Shown: positions 25,850-34,688, numbered from the stretch's first letter. The stretch is 64,000 bases of DNA from Nodosilinea sp. FACHB-131 (GCF_014695395.1 NZ_JACJOF010000038.1:264963-328962); one strand, 5' to 3'. Notes: generated by a model not told the origin, from the letters alone. A program made the numbers and translations.

Positions 25850-28534
25850 ATGCCCGGTTCATCCCCCTCCGCCGACAGCCAACCGCCCATTCCCGAGCGG
25901 CTGGCTAAGCACACGGTGCGCTACGCCGACCACCAATCGGTAAACTGGGATGACCTGACGCCGATGATGCGCCACTACGTGGAGATGAAGGAGCAGTATC
26001 CCCACGCCCTGGTGCTATATCGGGTGGGCGACTTCTTTGAAACGTTCTTTCAAGATGCGATCGCGATCGCCCGCGAGCTAGAGCTGGTGCTCACCAGCAA
26101 AGAGGCGGGCAAGCAGATTGGCCGGGTGCCACTGGCGGGCATTCCCCACCACGCGCTCGATCGCTACTGCACACTGCTGGTGGAACGGGGCTATGCGATC
26201 GCCATCTGCGACCAGGTAGAAGACCCCGCCGTGGCCCAGGGATTAGTGAAACGCGAAGTTACCCGCGTCATCACCCCCGGCACCGTGATCGAGGAGGGCA
26301 TGCTGAGTGCCAGCCAAAACAACTTTTTGGCCTCGGTGGTGGTGGCCGGTCACCACTGGGGGCTGGCCCACGCCGATGTCTCCACCGGAGAATTCTTGAC
26401 GACCCAAGGGGAAGACCTCGACCAGCTCTGTCAGGAGCTGCTCAGGCTCCAGCCCGCTGAGGTGCTGTTTCCGGTGGATGCGCCCAACCTGGGGGCGATG
26501 CTCAGGCCGGGAGACCACTCTGACCAGCTGCCGGACTGCTTGCCGCGTCAGTTTTGCTACACTCTGCGGCCCCAGGGCCCCTATAGCCAGAGCGAGGCGC
26601 GGCAGCGATTGTTGCAACGGTTTCGGCTGCGGTCGCTGGAAGGCCTCGGCTGCGACCATCTGCCCCTGGCGGTGCGGGCGGCGGGTGGCCTGCTGCACTA
26701 TGTCGAAGAAACACAGAAGACCGTGCAGGCTCCGCTCCAACCCCTCTGCACCTATACCCTGTCTGCCTACCTGGTAATTGATCACCAGACCCGCCGCAAT
26801 TTAGAAATCACCCAGACGGCGCGCGATGGCACCTACAACGGCTCTTTGCTGTGGGCGCTCGATCGCACCGTTACGGCCATGGGCGGTCGCACCCTGCGCC
26901 GCTGGCTGCTGCAACCGCTGTTGGATGTGAAGGGCATTCAACAGCGACAGTCCACCATTGTGGAACTGTTGCAGGACGGCAATTTGCGGCAGATGCTCCA
27001 GCACAAACTGAAGCAGATCTATGACCTAGAGCGGCTGGCGGGTCGGGCCGGATCTGGAACCGCCAATGCCCGGGATCTCGTCGCCCTAGCGGATTCGTTT
27101 TTGCGCCTGCCGGATCTGGCTGCTTTGGCAGAACAGGCCCAGTCGCCTTACTTAAAGGCGCTACAGTACGTGCCGCCGGAGCTGGAGCAGCTGGGGCAGA
27201 CGCTGCGATCGCACCTGGTCGAAACCCCGCCCCTCTACCTCACCGAGGGCCACCTGATTCGCGATGGCGTCAACGCCCAGCTCGACGACCTGCGCCAGCA
27301 GGCGGTGGACGACCAAAAGTGGATCGCGGAGCTGGAGCCCGCCGAGCGCCAGCGCACCGGCATCTCCACCCTCAAAGTCGGCTTTAACAAAGCCTTTGGC
27401 TACTACATCAGTGTTTCCCGCGCCCGCGCCGACCAGGCCCCCGACGACTACATCCGCAAGCAGACTCTCACCAACGAAGAGCGCTACATCACCCCCGAAC
27501 TTAAGGAGCGGGAAACCCGGGTATTCAACGTTGAGTCTGAGATCAATGCCCTGGAGTACGAAATCTTCAACCGGCTGCGCGAGCAGGTGGGCGAGCAGGT
27601 CGAACTGATTCGCAAAGTAGCCTCAGCGGTAGCGGCGGCAGATGTGCTGTGCGGCCTGGCGGAGGTCGCTATCTTCCAGGGCTACTGCTGCCCCGAGATG
27701 GATGAATCAAGGGCGATCGCCGTCACCGAGGGCCGCCACCCGGTTGTCGAGCAACTGCTCCCCGCTGGGTTCTTTGTACCCAACTCCAACTACATGGGGA
27801 CGATCCCCAGCGATCGCGAGGCCACGGCCCCCCAAGACCTGATCATTCTCACCGGCCCCAATGCCAGCGGCAAGAGCTGCTACCTGCGCCAGGTGGGACT
27901 GATTCAGCTGATGGCGCAGATGGGTAGCTTTGTGCCCGCTAAGGCAGCGCGTCTGGGGGTGTGCGATCGCATCTTCACCCGCGTCGGTGCCGTTGACGAC
28001 CTCGCTAGCGGCCAATCCACCTTCATGGTTGAAATGAATGAGACCGCGAATATTTTGAATCACGCCACGCCCAGATCCCTGGTGCTGCTGGATGAAATTG
28101 GTCGGGGCACCGCCACCTTCGACGGCCTCTCCATCGCTTGGGCGGTAGCCGAGCACTTGGCTGTAGAGCTTCAATCCCGCACCATTTTCGCCACCCACTA
28201 CCACGAGCTAAATGAGCTGGCGGCGCTGATTCCCAACGTCGCTAACTACCAGGTCACGGTTAAAGAAATGCCCGACCAGATCATCTTCCTCCACCAGGTG
28301 CAGCCCGGTGGAGCCGACAAATCCTACGGCATTGAGGCAGGGCGGCTAGCAGGTTTGCCAACGTCTGTCATTCAACGCGCCAGAGATGTGATGCGTGAGA
28401 TCGAGCGCAACAGCACCATCGCCGTGGGCTTGCGGGGGGAAGTGCCCAAACTGAGTAAGCCTCGCCGCCGCTTGAAGGATTTGACAGAAACTTACGACCC
28501 TTCAGAACAGCTCGATCTGTTTGGTCAACCTTGA
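25850..28534 (+). CDS. mutS: DNA mismatch repair protein MutS
   Basis: Mismatch-recognition ATPase. Domain I carries the FxE mismatch-reading motif in GDFFETFF (about residues 58-65). The ATPase domain shows Walker [15 protein letters not shown], the [20 protein letters not shown]alker B/signature region and FATHYHEL. Walker A is NASGKSC rather than the enterobacterial NMGGKST. 894 residues compares with 853 in E. coli; the difference is mainly an N-terminal extension of about 35 residues and the C-terminal tail. Its right side opens into an accessory island. Confidence 0.97.
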   Translation: MPGSSPSADSQPPIPERLAKHTVRYADHQSVNWDDLTPMMRHYVEMKEQYPHALVLYRVGDFFETFFQDAIAIARELELVLTSKEAGKQIGRVPLAGIPHHALDRYCTLLVERGYAIAICDQVEDPAVAQGLVKREVTRVITPGTVIEEGMLSASQNNFLASVVVAGHHWGLAHADVSTGEFLTTQGEDLDQLCQELLRLQPAEVLFPVDAPNLGAMLRPGDHSDQLPDCLPRQFCYTLRPQGPYSQSEARQRLLQRFRLRSLEGLGCDHLPLAVRAAGGLLHYVEETQKTVQAPLQPLCTYTLSAYLVIDHQTRRNLEITQTARDGTYNGSLLWALDRTVTAMGGRTLRRWLLQPLLDVKGIQQRQSTIVELLQDGNLRQMLQHKLKQIYDLERLAGRAGSGTANARDLVALADSFLRLPDLAALAEQAQSPYLKALQYVPPELEQLGQTLRSHLVETPPLYLTEGHLIRDGVNAQLDDLRQQAVDDQKWIAELEPAERQRTGISTLKVGFNKAFGYYISVSRARADQAPDDYIRKQTLTNEERYITPELKERETRVFNVESEINALEYEIFNRLREQVGEQVELIRKVASAVAAADVLCGLAEVAIFQGYCCPEMDESRAIAVTEGRHPVVEQLLPAGFFVPNSNYMGTIPSDREATAPQDLIILTGPNASGKSCYLRQVGLIQLMAQMGSFVPAKAARLGVCDRIFTRVGAVDDLASGQSTFMVEMNETANILNHATPRSLVLLDEIGRGTATFDGLSIAWAVAEHLAVELQSRTIFATHYHELNELAALIPNVANYQVTVKEMPDQIIFLHQVQPGGADKSYGIEAGRLAGLPTSVIQRARDVMREIERNSTIAVGLRGEVPKLSKPRRRLKDLTETYDPSEQLDLFGQP

Positions 28535-28968
28535 CTCTGACCTAGGCGATCAGTACGCGAATTTCTCTGTGGTTGATGTTAAATCATTTTGGTCTTGAGG
28601 CTGCAATGTTTAACCCGAATAGCCTTGCTCACTGAGCAATCGCGGTGCTTGAGATAATTACCTGGATGAATGCTGAATAACCTAGGAAATAGGAATCTTA
28701 TCCAGCACTTTTGACGAAATAAGATCCTCGATCTCCAGGATTAACCATCAGATCTGCCGAATAACACCCTAAGACCTCGGATGTATACAGCAAATATTCT
28801 GTTTAATTCCCTAAAACTGGGTATTATCCCGTGCATGTGCTGGATAATGTGGAGAGTACAGAGTCTTATCCAGCGAATCCGACACTTAATACATAGTTAT
28901 GTCGCTTAGGCTGTCTACTGTACTTAGAGCTTATGTGCCGGAGCTTGAAGTCAAATCATCACGAGGTT
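28535..28968. other. AT-rich gene-free spacer with TTATCCAGC inverted repeats
   Basis: Gene-free for 434 bases and clearly AT-richer than mutS. The decamer TTATCCAGC(A/G) occurs at 28698 and 28866 and as its complement at 28838. The last two form a 9-bp stem with an 18-base loop (28838-28874). The left copy has an imperfect inverted partner, TGCTGAATAA at 28671. This may be a remnant of a mobile-element end or recombination site at the left edge of the island. Confidence 0.55.
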
Positions 28969-29925
28969 TTAGTCTCTAGCTCTCATACCAAGTTTGCCTC
29001 GTGTTTTTGCAATCAAAAGTAAGGCAACAATCGCCGTTGGAATCAGCAAGTTGATTTCAGTAAATAGCTGAGGAATAAAGTTTTCAGACTCTACTCTACC
29101 CCCCAATCCCATCGAATCGTTGATTAAACCGTGCATGGCGATCGCAACGATTGTGGTTTGCCCTAACCGACTCCAGAAATAGGTCATCAGAATTGAGACA
29201 AACGTTAACCGGAGTGTAAAAGCAGCGAGATAAACGAATCCTCCAACTAAGCCAAAAATATTAAATAGATCATATTTGACAGGAAAATGCCAAAATCCCC
29301 ACAAAAATCCTAGAAAGAGAGTTGCTTTAAGCGGGCTAAATCGCTGTAGCAATAAAGGCAGAGCAAATCCCCGCCAGCCATTTTCTTCAAATAAACCACC
29401 GATATCCAGGAACAGCATAATACCTAAACTAACCAGGAAGTGAACTGGGGAGAAGTTGACATCCCAGACGAGGAAACCTGGAAACATTAGCTTATTTAAC
29501 CCAGCAGCAGCAAGGTTGATCAGGCTAAACAGGACAATACAGACTCCCCAAATCTTGAGGGCGCTTTGGTAAGAAATTTTTTTCCCAAAAAAGCGAAAGC
29601 GAGTTTTTAGATTAGTAATTCCAGCTTGCCCAAAGGCAATTTTGGCAACGATGAAAACTGCGATATCGACAGCTGCAACTTGAACGATTGCCAAGAAGAC
29701 TCCAGGAAATGCACTGGGGACTGCTAAAACGACTCGGAACGCAGTGACTAGATCTGTTTTGAAAGGAATGCCAGATATTTCGATCGCATTCATTAGTACA
29801 TCAGCAGCACCCGTAAAATAAAAGATTGGAATAATCGCAATTTCGATCAAAATTGAAATGATATAAAACCAGATCAACGGGTGTACCTTGATGCTGGTTA
29901 CTACAGCAGTATGATTTAGTTTCAT
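28969..29925 (-). CDS. CPBP family intramembrane glutamic protease
   Basis: Rce1-like intramembrane protease with about 8 membrane segments. The catalytic motifs are present in order: FEENGWRGFALPL (EExxxR-type), FLWGFWHFP (FxxxH) and IAMHGLINDSMG (HxxxN/D). The ATG at 29925 is chosen; a TTG at 29964 adds 13 residues. It is transcribed away from the histidine kinase at 30091, from which a 165-base spacer separates it. Base composition is lower in GC than the flanking mutS and FAD genes. In bacteria such proteins serve in peptide maturation or bacteriocin self-immunity; the substrate here is unknown. Confidence 0.85.
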   Translation of the reverse strand: MKLNHTAVVTSIKVHPLIWFYIISILIEIAIIPIFYFTGAADVLMNAIEISGIPFKTDLVTAFRVVLAVPSAFPGVFLAIVQVAAVDIAVFIVAKIAFGQAGITNLKTRFRFFGKKISYQSALKIWGVCIVLFSLINLAAAGLNKLMFPGFLVWDVNFSPVHFLVSLGIMLFLDIGGLFEENGWRGFALPLLLQRFSPLKATLFLGFLWGFWHFPVKYDLFNIFGLVGGFVYLAAFTLRLTFVSILMTYFWSRLGQTTIVAIAMHGLINDSMGLGGRVESENFIPQLFTEINLLIPTAIVALLLIAKTRGKLGMRARD

Positions 29926-30090
29926 GTGTGGAGGAAGATAGCGATATCCTCCACAAACTATCAACGAGTGGCAACCCTAGCTATAGCCCAGTGTCATCAA
30001 TCTTTATGACACCAGTCATATGCTAGATGAATCCAAATCAGTTAGGGTAACGGTGCGCCTTCGTCGTAGGACTTCAGCACCTTAATCACC

Positions 30091-31254
30091 ATGAGCTTTG
30101 ATCTTGATTTATCCCCAACAATCTATCGCCTACTGCGTTATGTAGAGTGGACATTAGTAGCGATCATTGCGTTTAACAGTGCGGTCAATGGTGAAGCCAA
30201 TGCTTGGCTGGGTATGCTTTTCCTTATCGCTTTTGCTCTATTGAGTTTAGTTCTGCCAATTCATCGCCCTCTTTGGCAGCGAAGAGGATACGTTACTCTA
30301 GGCCTTTCTCTCGTTATCATCGCTTACTCACTTGGCATTGATTTCAATATATTTCTCTATCTCTATATTGCCAAAAGCTGCTTTCTGCTCGATCGGAGAA
30401 GCATTATTGTAATAGTAGTTGTGACAGCAATTATTAGTACGCCGATTTATGTAGAAGCACTGCCAAAAATACTTCAGGAATTCTCGTGCCCTTTAGCGAA
30501 TAATCCTAGCGAAATCCAAAAATTTACGGTTAATTATTTAGGAAATTACTTGACAGGTAATACGTTTGCAATCTTGTTTAGTTCAATGGTGATTGCAGAG
30601 CAGAAAAGCCGAAAACGAGCAGAAGCACTAGCTCAGCAAGTGGAAAGTTTGGGGATTGCACTTGAACGTACTCGTATTGCTCGTGACATTCATGATTCAT
30701 TAGGGCATACTTTGACGAATCTGCAAGTTCAGTTGGCAGTAGCTCAAGAGTTTCGTCAGCACAATCTAGCTCAATCATTTCGAGCGGTCGATCTGGCAAA
30801 AGGTTTAGCGGATCAATGTATTGAGGATGTCAGTCAATCACTCTCTGCTATGCGGCAACCCAATTTCAACTTGAATCAAGCCCTCAACTCGTTAATTGAA
30901 CAGGTCAGGCAAAATCAGGCTTGGCAGATTGAGTGGCAAATGAATCTACCGGATCTTCCCCTATCGGTGAGCTATAACCTTTACTGCATTGTTAAAGAAG
31001 GACTCATTAATATCCAAAAACACGCTCAGGCATCGAGGATTTGCATTAGGGGAGAGCGAACCCCTGAAGAAATTATTTTAGAGATCGATGATAATGGTCG
31101 GGGGTTTGACCTTCAGAAATCCAGAATAGGTTTTGGCTTAAAGGGCATTGATGAACGAGTACAATCACTCAATGGGCGATTTGAAATTCACAGTCAACTT
31201 AATCAAGGTACGCAAATTCGGATCGTCGTTCCTTGTCTGTCACAATTAAGATGA
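30091..31254 (+). CDS. NarL/DesK-type membrane sensor histidine kinase
   Basis: N-terminal membrane sensor with about 5-6 segments (residues ~15-165), followed by a short coiled coil and a HisKA_3 dimerisation domain with RIARDIHDSLGHTLTNLQ (phospho-accepting His). The HATPase_c domain ends with DNGRGFD and GFGLKGIDERV. There is no periplasmic domain, so it probably senses a membrane state or an intramembrane ligand, as DesK does. Its stop overlaps the regulator start in an ATGA, indicating translational coupling. Codon and base use are AT-rich like the CPBP gene. Confidence 0.88.
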   Translation: MSFDLDLSPTIYRLLRYVEWTLVAIIAFNSAVNGEANAWLGMLFLIAFALLSLVLPIHRPLWQRRGYVTLGLSLVIIAYSLGIDFNIFLYLYIAKSCFLLDRRSIIVIVVVTAIISTPIYVEALPKILQEFSCPLANNPSEIQKFTVNYLGNYLTGNTFAILFSSMVIAEQKSRKRAEALAQQVESLGIALERTRIARDIHDSLGHTLTNLQVQLAVAQEFRQHNLAQSFRAVDLAKGLADQCIEDVSQSLSAMRQPNFNLNQALNSLIEQVRQNQAWQIEWQMNLPDLPLSVSYNLYCIVKEGLINIQKHAQASRICIRGERTPEEIILEIDDNGRGFDLQKSRIGFGLKGIDERVQSLNGRFEIHSQLNQGTQIRIVVPCLSQLR

Positions 31255-31889
31255 TTCGAGTTTTACTGGTGGACGATCAAGACATTTTTCGCCAAGGGTT
31301 AGCAGCGTTGCTCTCGGTGAGGAAGGATATTAGTGTCGTAGGGGAAGGCTGCAATGGACAAGAGGCGATCACCCTTGCGGCAGAATTACAGCCTAATGTT
31401 GTTTTAATGGATGTGCGGATGCCCATCTGCGATGGTGTAATCGCAACTCACGAGATTCACCAGCAATATCCGTGGATTCAGATTGTCGTACTGACTACTT
31501 TTGACGATGATGAATATATTTGGCGATCGCTGCAATCAGGCGCGATCGGTTATTTGCTTAAACGGACTCCCGCAGATCAGGTTGTTTCCACAATTCGCTC
31601 AGCATATTTGGGGTACAGTCAATTGAGTCCAACGATTGCTTCTAAAGTTTTTAATCAATTGAGTTCAAGGCAGTCTCTTCCCGAAGTGGTCGAGCATTCT
31701 CAATTAAGTAAGCGCGAACTAGAGGTACTAAAGTTGATTGGTCAAGGTAAAAATAATCAGGAAATTGCTCAGATTCTGCATTTGAGTGATGGAACAGTCA
31801 GAAATTATGTGACTCGAATTTTGAGCCAGCTCAATTTGCGAGATCGTATCCAAGCGGTACTTTGGGCACAGCAGCATCTAACCAATTGA
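31251..31889 (+). CDS. NarL-family response regulator
   Basis: Receiver domain with the acidic pocket (VDDQD), phospho-acceptor Asp in VVLMDVRMPICDG and the conserved Lys in YLLKRTPADQ. A LuxR-type helix-turn-helix follows (SKRELEVLKLIGQG, then NNQEIAQILHLSDGTVRNYV). The start at 31251 gives the 4-base ATGA overlap with the kinase gene and a canonical receiver start (MIRVLLVDD). The CPBP gene across the divergent spacer is the obvious candidate target; this is inference. Confidence 0.9.
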   Translation: MIRVLLVDDQDIFRQGLAALLSVRKDISVVGEGCNGQEAITLAAELQPNVVLMDVRMPICDGVIATHEIHQQYPWIQIVVLTTFDDDEYIWRSLQSGAIGYLLKRTPADQVVSTIRSAYLGYSQLSPTIASKVFNQLSSRQSLPEVVEHSQLSKRELEVLKLIGQGKNNQEIAQILHLSDGTVRNYVTRILSQLNLRDRIQAVLWAQQHLTN

Positions 31890-32200
31890 AGATGAGGGAG
31901 GCGATCGCACCATACATTACATTGGTGTAGACGGCTCAGAGGCTATTGGCGAGAGTTTGAAGTTATCACTGCCGCACAATTTCACCGTTATGCCGGAACG
32001 ACCTAGTTGGGCCGTAACCGAAATCCTATCCGTTGGTGTTCAGGGTCAAATCACCCAACTCTGTCAGTGAGGCAATGCTTTGGAGGTGTCACCTTAGCAG
32101 TTCTTCTAAATTGGCAATTGTTGAACGATATAATTTTGCACAGTATTAGATGTCGATGCTGAAGCCGTTAGTATGAGATTAGCCAGAGGAGGGTAGGAGT
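31890..32200. other. Spacer with possible gene remnant
   Basis: A frame without a normal start (31885-32070, plus strand) reads DRTIHYIGVDGSEAIGESL and on to a stop, and looks protein-like, but no family is recognised. It may be the tail of a lost gene. The bases around 32167-32171 read GTTAG, which could be the left boundary of the GNAT cassette that follows. Confidence 0.35.
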
Positions 32201-32529
32201 GTGGACTTTGAAAACCGGAATGTTGAAGCAACAGGCATCCGCATTTCTGTCACAGACAACGGGGCTGAGATTGGTCGAGCATACATCTACATAATGCATA
32301 ACGACTTGCACGATCAGCCATTTGTCTGATGGAGGATGTATATGTTGATGAAGCCTATCGAGGTCAAGGTGTGGGTTCAGAACTCGTTAACCAAGTAATT
32401 GTGTTAGCTAAAAGAGCAAATTGCTACAAGCTCATTGCAACGAACCGCACTTCTAAATCCAAAGTTCATGAACTGTATCAGCGACTAGGATTTACTCAAC
32501 ATGGAGTTGAGTTTCGTATTAACTTGTGA
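32201..32529 (+). pseudogene. Frameshifted GNAT acetyltransferase (cassette-borne)
   Basis: Two overlapping frames form one GNAT protein. The first begins at GTG 32201 with AGGAGG 8 bases upstream and reads to HDQPFV then TGA at 32327. The second continues from about 32329 as MEDVYVDEAYRGQGVGSELV and ends at 32529 with LYQRLGFTQHGVEFRINL. The Q/RGxGxG acetyl-CoA motif is intact (YRGQGVGSEL). Adding one G near 32324 would join them as PFGLMEDVYV, so one base is missing. An attC-like site starts 8 bases after the stop. Either a decayed gene or a base-calling error in a G-containing run. Confidence 0.8.
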
Positions 32530-32536
32530 GAACCTG

Positions 32537-32624
32537 CGGCATAACAATTTCGCTGGAGCGGGCTGTTGAATGCCTCTGGTGTGTACGTTAGGTTATTTAC
32601 AGCCGCTCAGCCAAACCGTTAGCT
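32537..32624 (+). other. Integron attC-like recombination site
   Basis: The layout is that of an attC imperfect palindrome. The left side reads GCATAAC, a spacer, then GCTGGAGCGGGCTGT. The right side reads ACAGCCGCTCAGC, a spacer, then CGTTAGC. The arms pair as GCTG-AGCGG-CTGT with single unpaired G residues on the left arm, which are the extrahelical bases that define strand choice in attC sites. TAAC and GTTA form the outer R box pair. The GCATAAC box deviates slightly from the RYYYAAC consensus. The position right after a GNAT stop is where a cassette attC belongs. No integron integrase is in the window. Confidence 0.75.
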
Positions 32625-32651
32625 TCGGTAGCTCTTAATTTGACCTTTGAC

Positions 32652-32948
32652 CTAAGTGCGAAAAGTTTTTACCAGTTCTAAATAATCCACCGTTTCGACC
32701 TGTTGTAGAAAACTAGCGATTTTAGTGATGGGTAAGTTGAGAAAAACCTGGATAGAGGAAGCCATTATACAACCCTGGTTTTGAAGCTATTGAATCGATA
32801 GTGTAGTGCCGTTGTACACCCACACTTCTAAAACTCCCAAGTCAGCATAGAGCGTTAGTCAACCACGAAACACGCTAGTGACATCAATCTCAACTACTAA
32901 ATCAGAGGGCGGATCAGTCACCAGCGACAGGCGCTTTTTACCGTGCAC
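32652..32948 (-). pseudogene. Uma2 family endonuclease remnant
   Basis: Read on the minus strand from a GTG at 32948, the frame gives RLSLVTDPPSDLVVEIDVTS, a stop, then LYADLGVLEVWVYNGTTLSI, a stop, then FLNLPITKIASFL and so on to TAG at 32652. This is the C-terminal half of an Uma2 (DUF820) PD-(D/E)XK-type protein: the PSDLVVEID active-site stretch and the YADLGVLEVWVY stretch are characteristic. Two in-frame stops and the missing N-terminal half mark it as a pseudogene. Uma2 genes are very numerous in cyanobacteria and often decay. Confidence 0.85.
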
Positions 32949-32992
32949 CTAGCTATCTAGGTTTGTTCAAGCCGCTCTCAGAATCGTTCTAC

Positions 32993-34153
32993 CTAGCCCA
33001 TGGGGCCAGCTAAAATCACCTTAGCTAGGGCGTCAATGACGGCCTCGGGCGGTTCTTGCTTGAGGTCGCTGTACCACTGCTCGGTGGCCTCGGGCACGTA
33101 GCCATAGATGAGGCTGGTGCGCTTGCGGGCCTTGAGCACTAGCTCGGCGGTGCGGTCTTTGCGGGCTGCCTCATAGCGTTTGAGGGCATCGGCCACGCCA
33201 ATATTGGTGGTGTGCAGGTAGCGGGTCAGTACCTCGGCATCTTCGATCGCCTGACAGCCACCTTGGCCTAGGGTGGGGGTAGTGGCGTGGGCTGAGTCAC
33301 CCAGCAGGGCAATGCGACCTTTCACCAGGTGCTCCAGAGGGTCGATGTCGCCAATCTCTAGGCGATTGGTCTGCTCTGGGTCAAGGGCTTGAATGAGCTT
33401 TTGCACCGGCTTGGGCCAGCCCTGAAAGATTTTGGCCAATTCATCCTGGCGGTAGGCGGGCTCAACCTGGGTGCCCTCAGCCATCGGTGCGCCAAAGAAA
33501 AAGTAAAAGCGATCGCCTCCAACCGGCATCATCGAGGCGCGCTTGCTATCGCCCACGTAGAGCACCCACAGATTTGGGTCACACAGTTCAGGCTCAGCCT
33601 TGACCAGGCCATTCCAGTTGACGTAGCGGGCGTAGCGGCGATCGATCTGCCCCACCACATGGGCGCGCACTGCGGAATGAATGCCGTCGGCTCCCACCAC
33701 TAGGTCACCGCTGATTCGTTCCCCATTTTCAAAGATGACGGTGACGCTGTGTTCGTCTTGCTCAACACCGGTACAGAGCATGCCCAGGTGCACATCCTCG
33801 CGGCCAAAGGCTTCGAGCAGCATGGTTTGCAGATCGGTGCGGGCGACGGGGTAGGGGCGCTGGCCCACCTGCTCAAATAGGGGGCGCAGATCGATGTAAC
33901 TGAGGGATTCATCGGTGTGGCTGCGATACTCCATGGCGTTCATCTCACCGCCAATGGCGGCCAGCTTTTCCCCTAAACCCAGGCGGTTGAGCACCTTGAC
34001 CCCGTTCGACCAGAGCGAAATACCGGCGCCAGCAGGACGCAGCTCCTGGGCGCGATCGTAAATTTCGACCTGGTACCCTGCCTGCCGCATGGCAATGCCC
34101 GTGGTTAATCCGCCGATTCCGGCTCCGATAATCACCACCTTCAGGTTGTACAT
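32993..34153 (-). CDS. hpxO: FAD-dependent monooxygenase, HpxO-like urate hydroxylase
   Basis: Class A flavin monooxygenase that in the HpxO family converts urate to 5-hydroxyisourate using NADH and O2. FAD-binding GAGIGGLTTGIAM lies at about residues 10-22, the DG motif is DLVVGADGIHSAVR, and the GD motif is GRIALLGDSAHATTPTLGQG. HpxO-like stretches include YVNWNGLVKAEPE and SKRASMMPVGGDRFYFFFG, which hold the Arg and Tyr equivalent to the catalytic pair of the Klebsiella enzyme, and the KARKR and ILAGPMG ends. AGGAG lies 6-7 bases before the ATG. No other purine-catabolism gene is nearby. A related zeaxanthin-type oxidase role cannot be excluded. Confidence 0.8.
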   Translation of the reverse strand: MYNLKVVIIGAGIGGLTTGIAMRQAGYQVEIYDRAQELRPAGAGISLWSNGVKVLNRLGLGEKLAAIGGEMNAMEYRSHTDESLSYIDLRPLFEQVGQRPYPVARTDLQTMLLEAFGREDVHLGMLCTGVEQDEHSVTVIFENGERISGDLVVGADGIHSAVRAHVVGQIDRRYARYVNWNGLVKAEPELCDPNLWVLYVGDSKRASMMPVGGDRFYFFFGAPMAEGTQVEPAYRQDELAKIFQGWPKPVQKLIQALDPEQTNRLEIGDIDPLEHLVKGRIALLGDSAHATTPTLGQGGCQAIEDAEVLTRYLHTTNIGVADALKRYEAARKDRTAELVLKARKRTSLIYGYVPEATEQWYSDLKQEPPEAVIDALAKVILAGPMG

Positions 34154-34478
34154 GGGTCGCTCCTAACTGCTGTGATGGGTGGGGCATGTCTGTGAAGGGG
34201 CGTGTTGCCAAAGCGGTTGCACGCTGGCTCAGAGCCTAAGATCTCATGAGCAATAGCTTCACTATAAAAAACAAATTGTATACAGTGCACAGCTATGGGC
34301 GTCTAGGTTAGCAGTGGCGCTTAGCACCGTCAACCGTAAAAATCGGCTGGGCAGTATTTAACTCAATCTTTAAGAACCTGCCAAATTGTTCACCAATTTG
34401 TTACTGCTGCTACATCTGAAATAGCTGGATTTTTTTTGGCCACACAGAAAAGGTAACTGTCCAGATTGGAATACCATC
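34154..34478. other. Divergent promoter region, hpxO/PatX-like gene
   Basis: A 325-base divergent spacer. It has a TGTATACA palindrome (34277-34284) with a TATAGT -10-like element (34261-34266, minus strand) facing hpxO. Toward the small gene there is an AT-rich stretch near 34427-34440 but no clear promoter pair. No other gene is visible. Confidence 0.45.
34277..34284 (-). promoter_or_regulatory. GntR-like operator candidate before hpxO
   Basis: TGTATACA within TTGTATACAG fits the TnGTnnACnA-type core bound by many FadR/GntR regulators. It sits just upstream of a TATAGT -10-like element on the hpxO strand. The regulator is not in the window. Pattern match only. Confidence 0.3.
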
Positions 34479-34688
34479 ATGTGGCATCGTTTCTCTGTAG
34501 TGTTGGCTGCTGTTTTAGTTGGTGGCGTGGGTGGTCTGAGCTATGTGGCGCTGTCTCCGCAGACGGCTGCTGCCCCGTTATCTCCTGGCAGCGAGGGCGT
34601 TGAGGTTAATGCGGATACGGTTGTTAGTAGTTACGTTCAGGGCAAAAAACGGTCGGGCAGCGGGCGGCGACAGATGCGCGGCAGCTAG
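34479..34688 (+). CDS. Small secreted protein, candidate PatX-like peptide precursor
   Basis: 69 residues: an N-terminal signal or anchor (about 1-27), a short linker, and a basic C-terminus reading GKKRSGSGRRQMRGS. PatX proteins of filamentous cyanobacteria are short, begin with a signal peptide and carry an RGSGR-type pentapeptide near the C-terminus, from which a HetR-binding signal is released. Here the core is SGSGRR, so GSGR is kept but the first Arg is displaced by an extra Ser. The family call is therefore tentative. No Shine-Dalgarno is seen. The stop overlaps the convergent pseudokinase gene by 4 bases. Confidence 0.55.
   Translation: MWHRFSVVLAAVLVGGVGGLSYVALSPQTAAAPLSPGSEGVEVNADTVVSSYVQGKKRSGSGRRQMRGS

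Noticed and set aside
32041..32167. A second attC site left of the GNAT cassette
   Set aside because: A GTTAG box is present but I could not find pairing arms upstream.
34479..34688. A true PatS/HetN-type RGSGR pentapeptide
   Set aside because: The sequence is SGSGR with an extra Ser, so the exact motif is absent; kept only as PatX-like.
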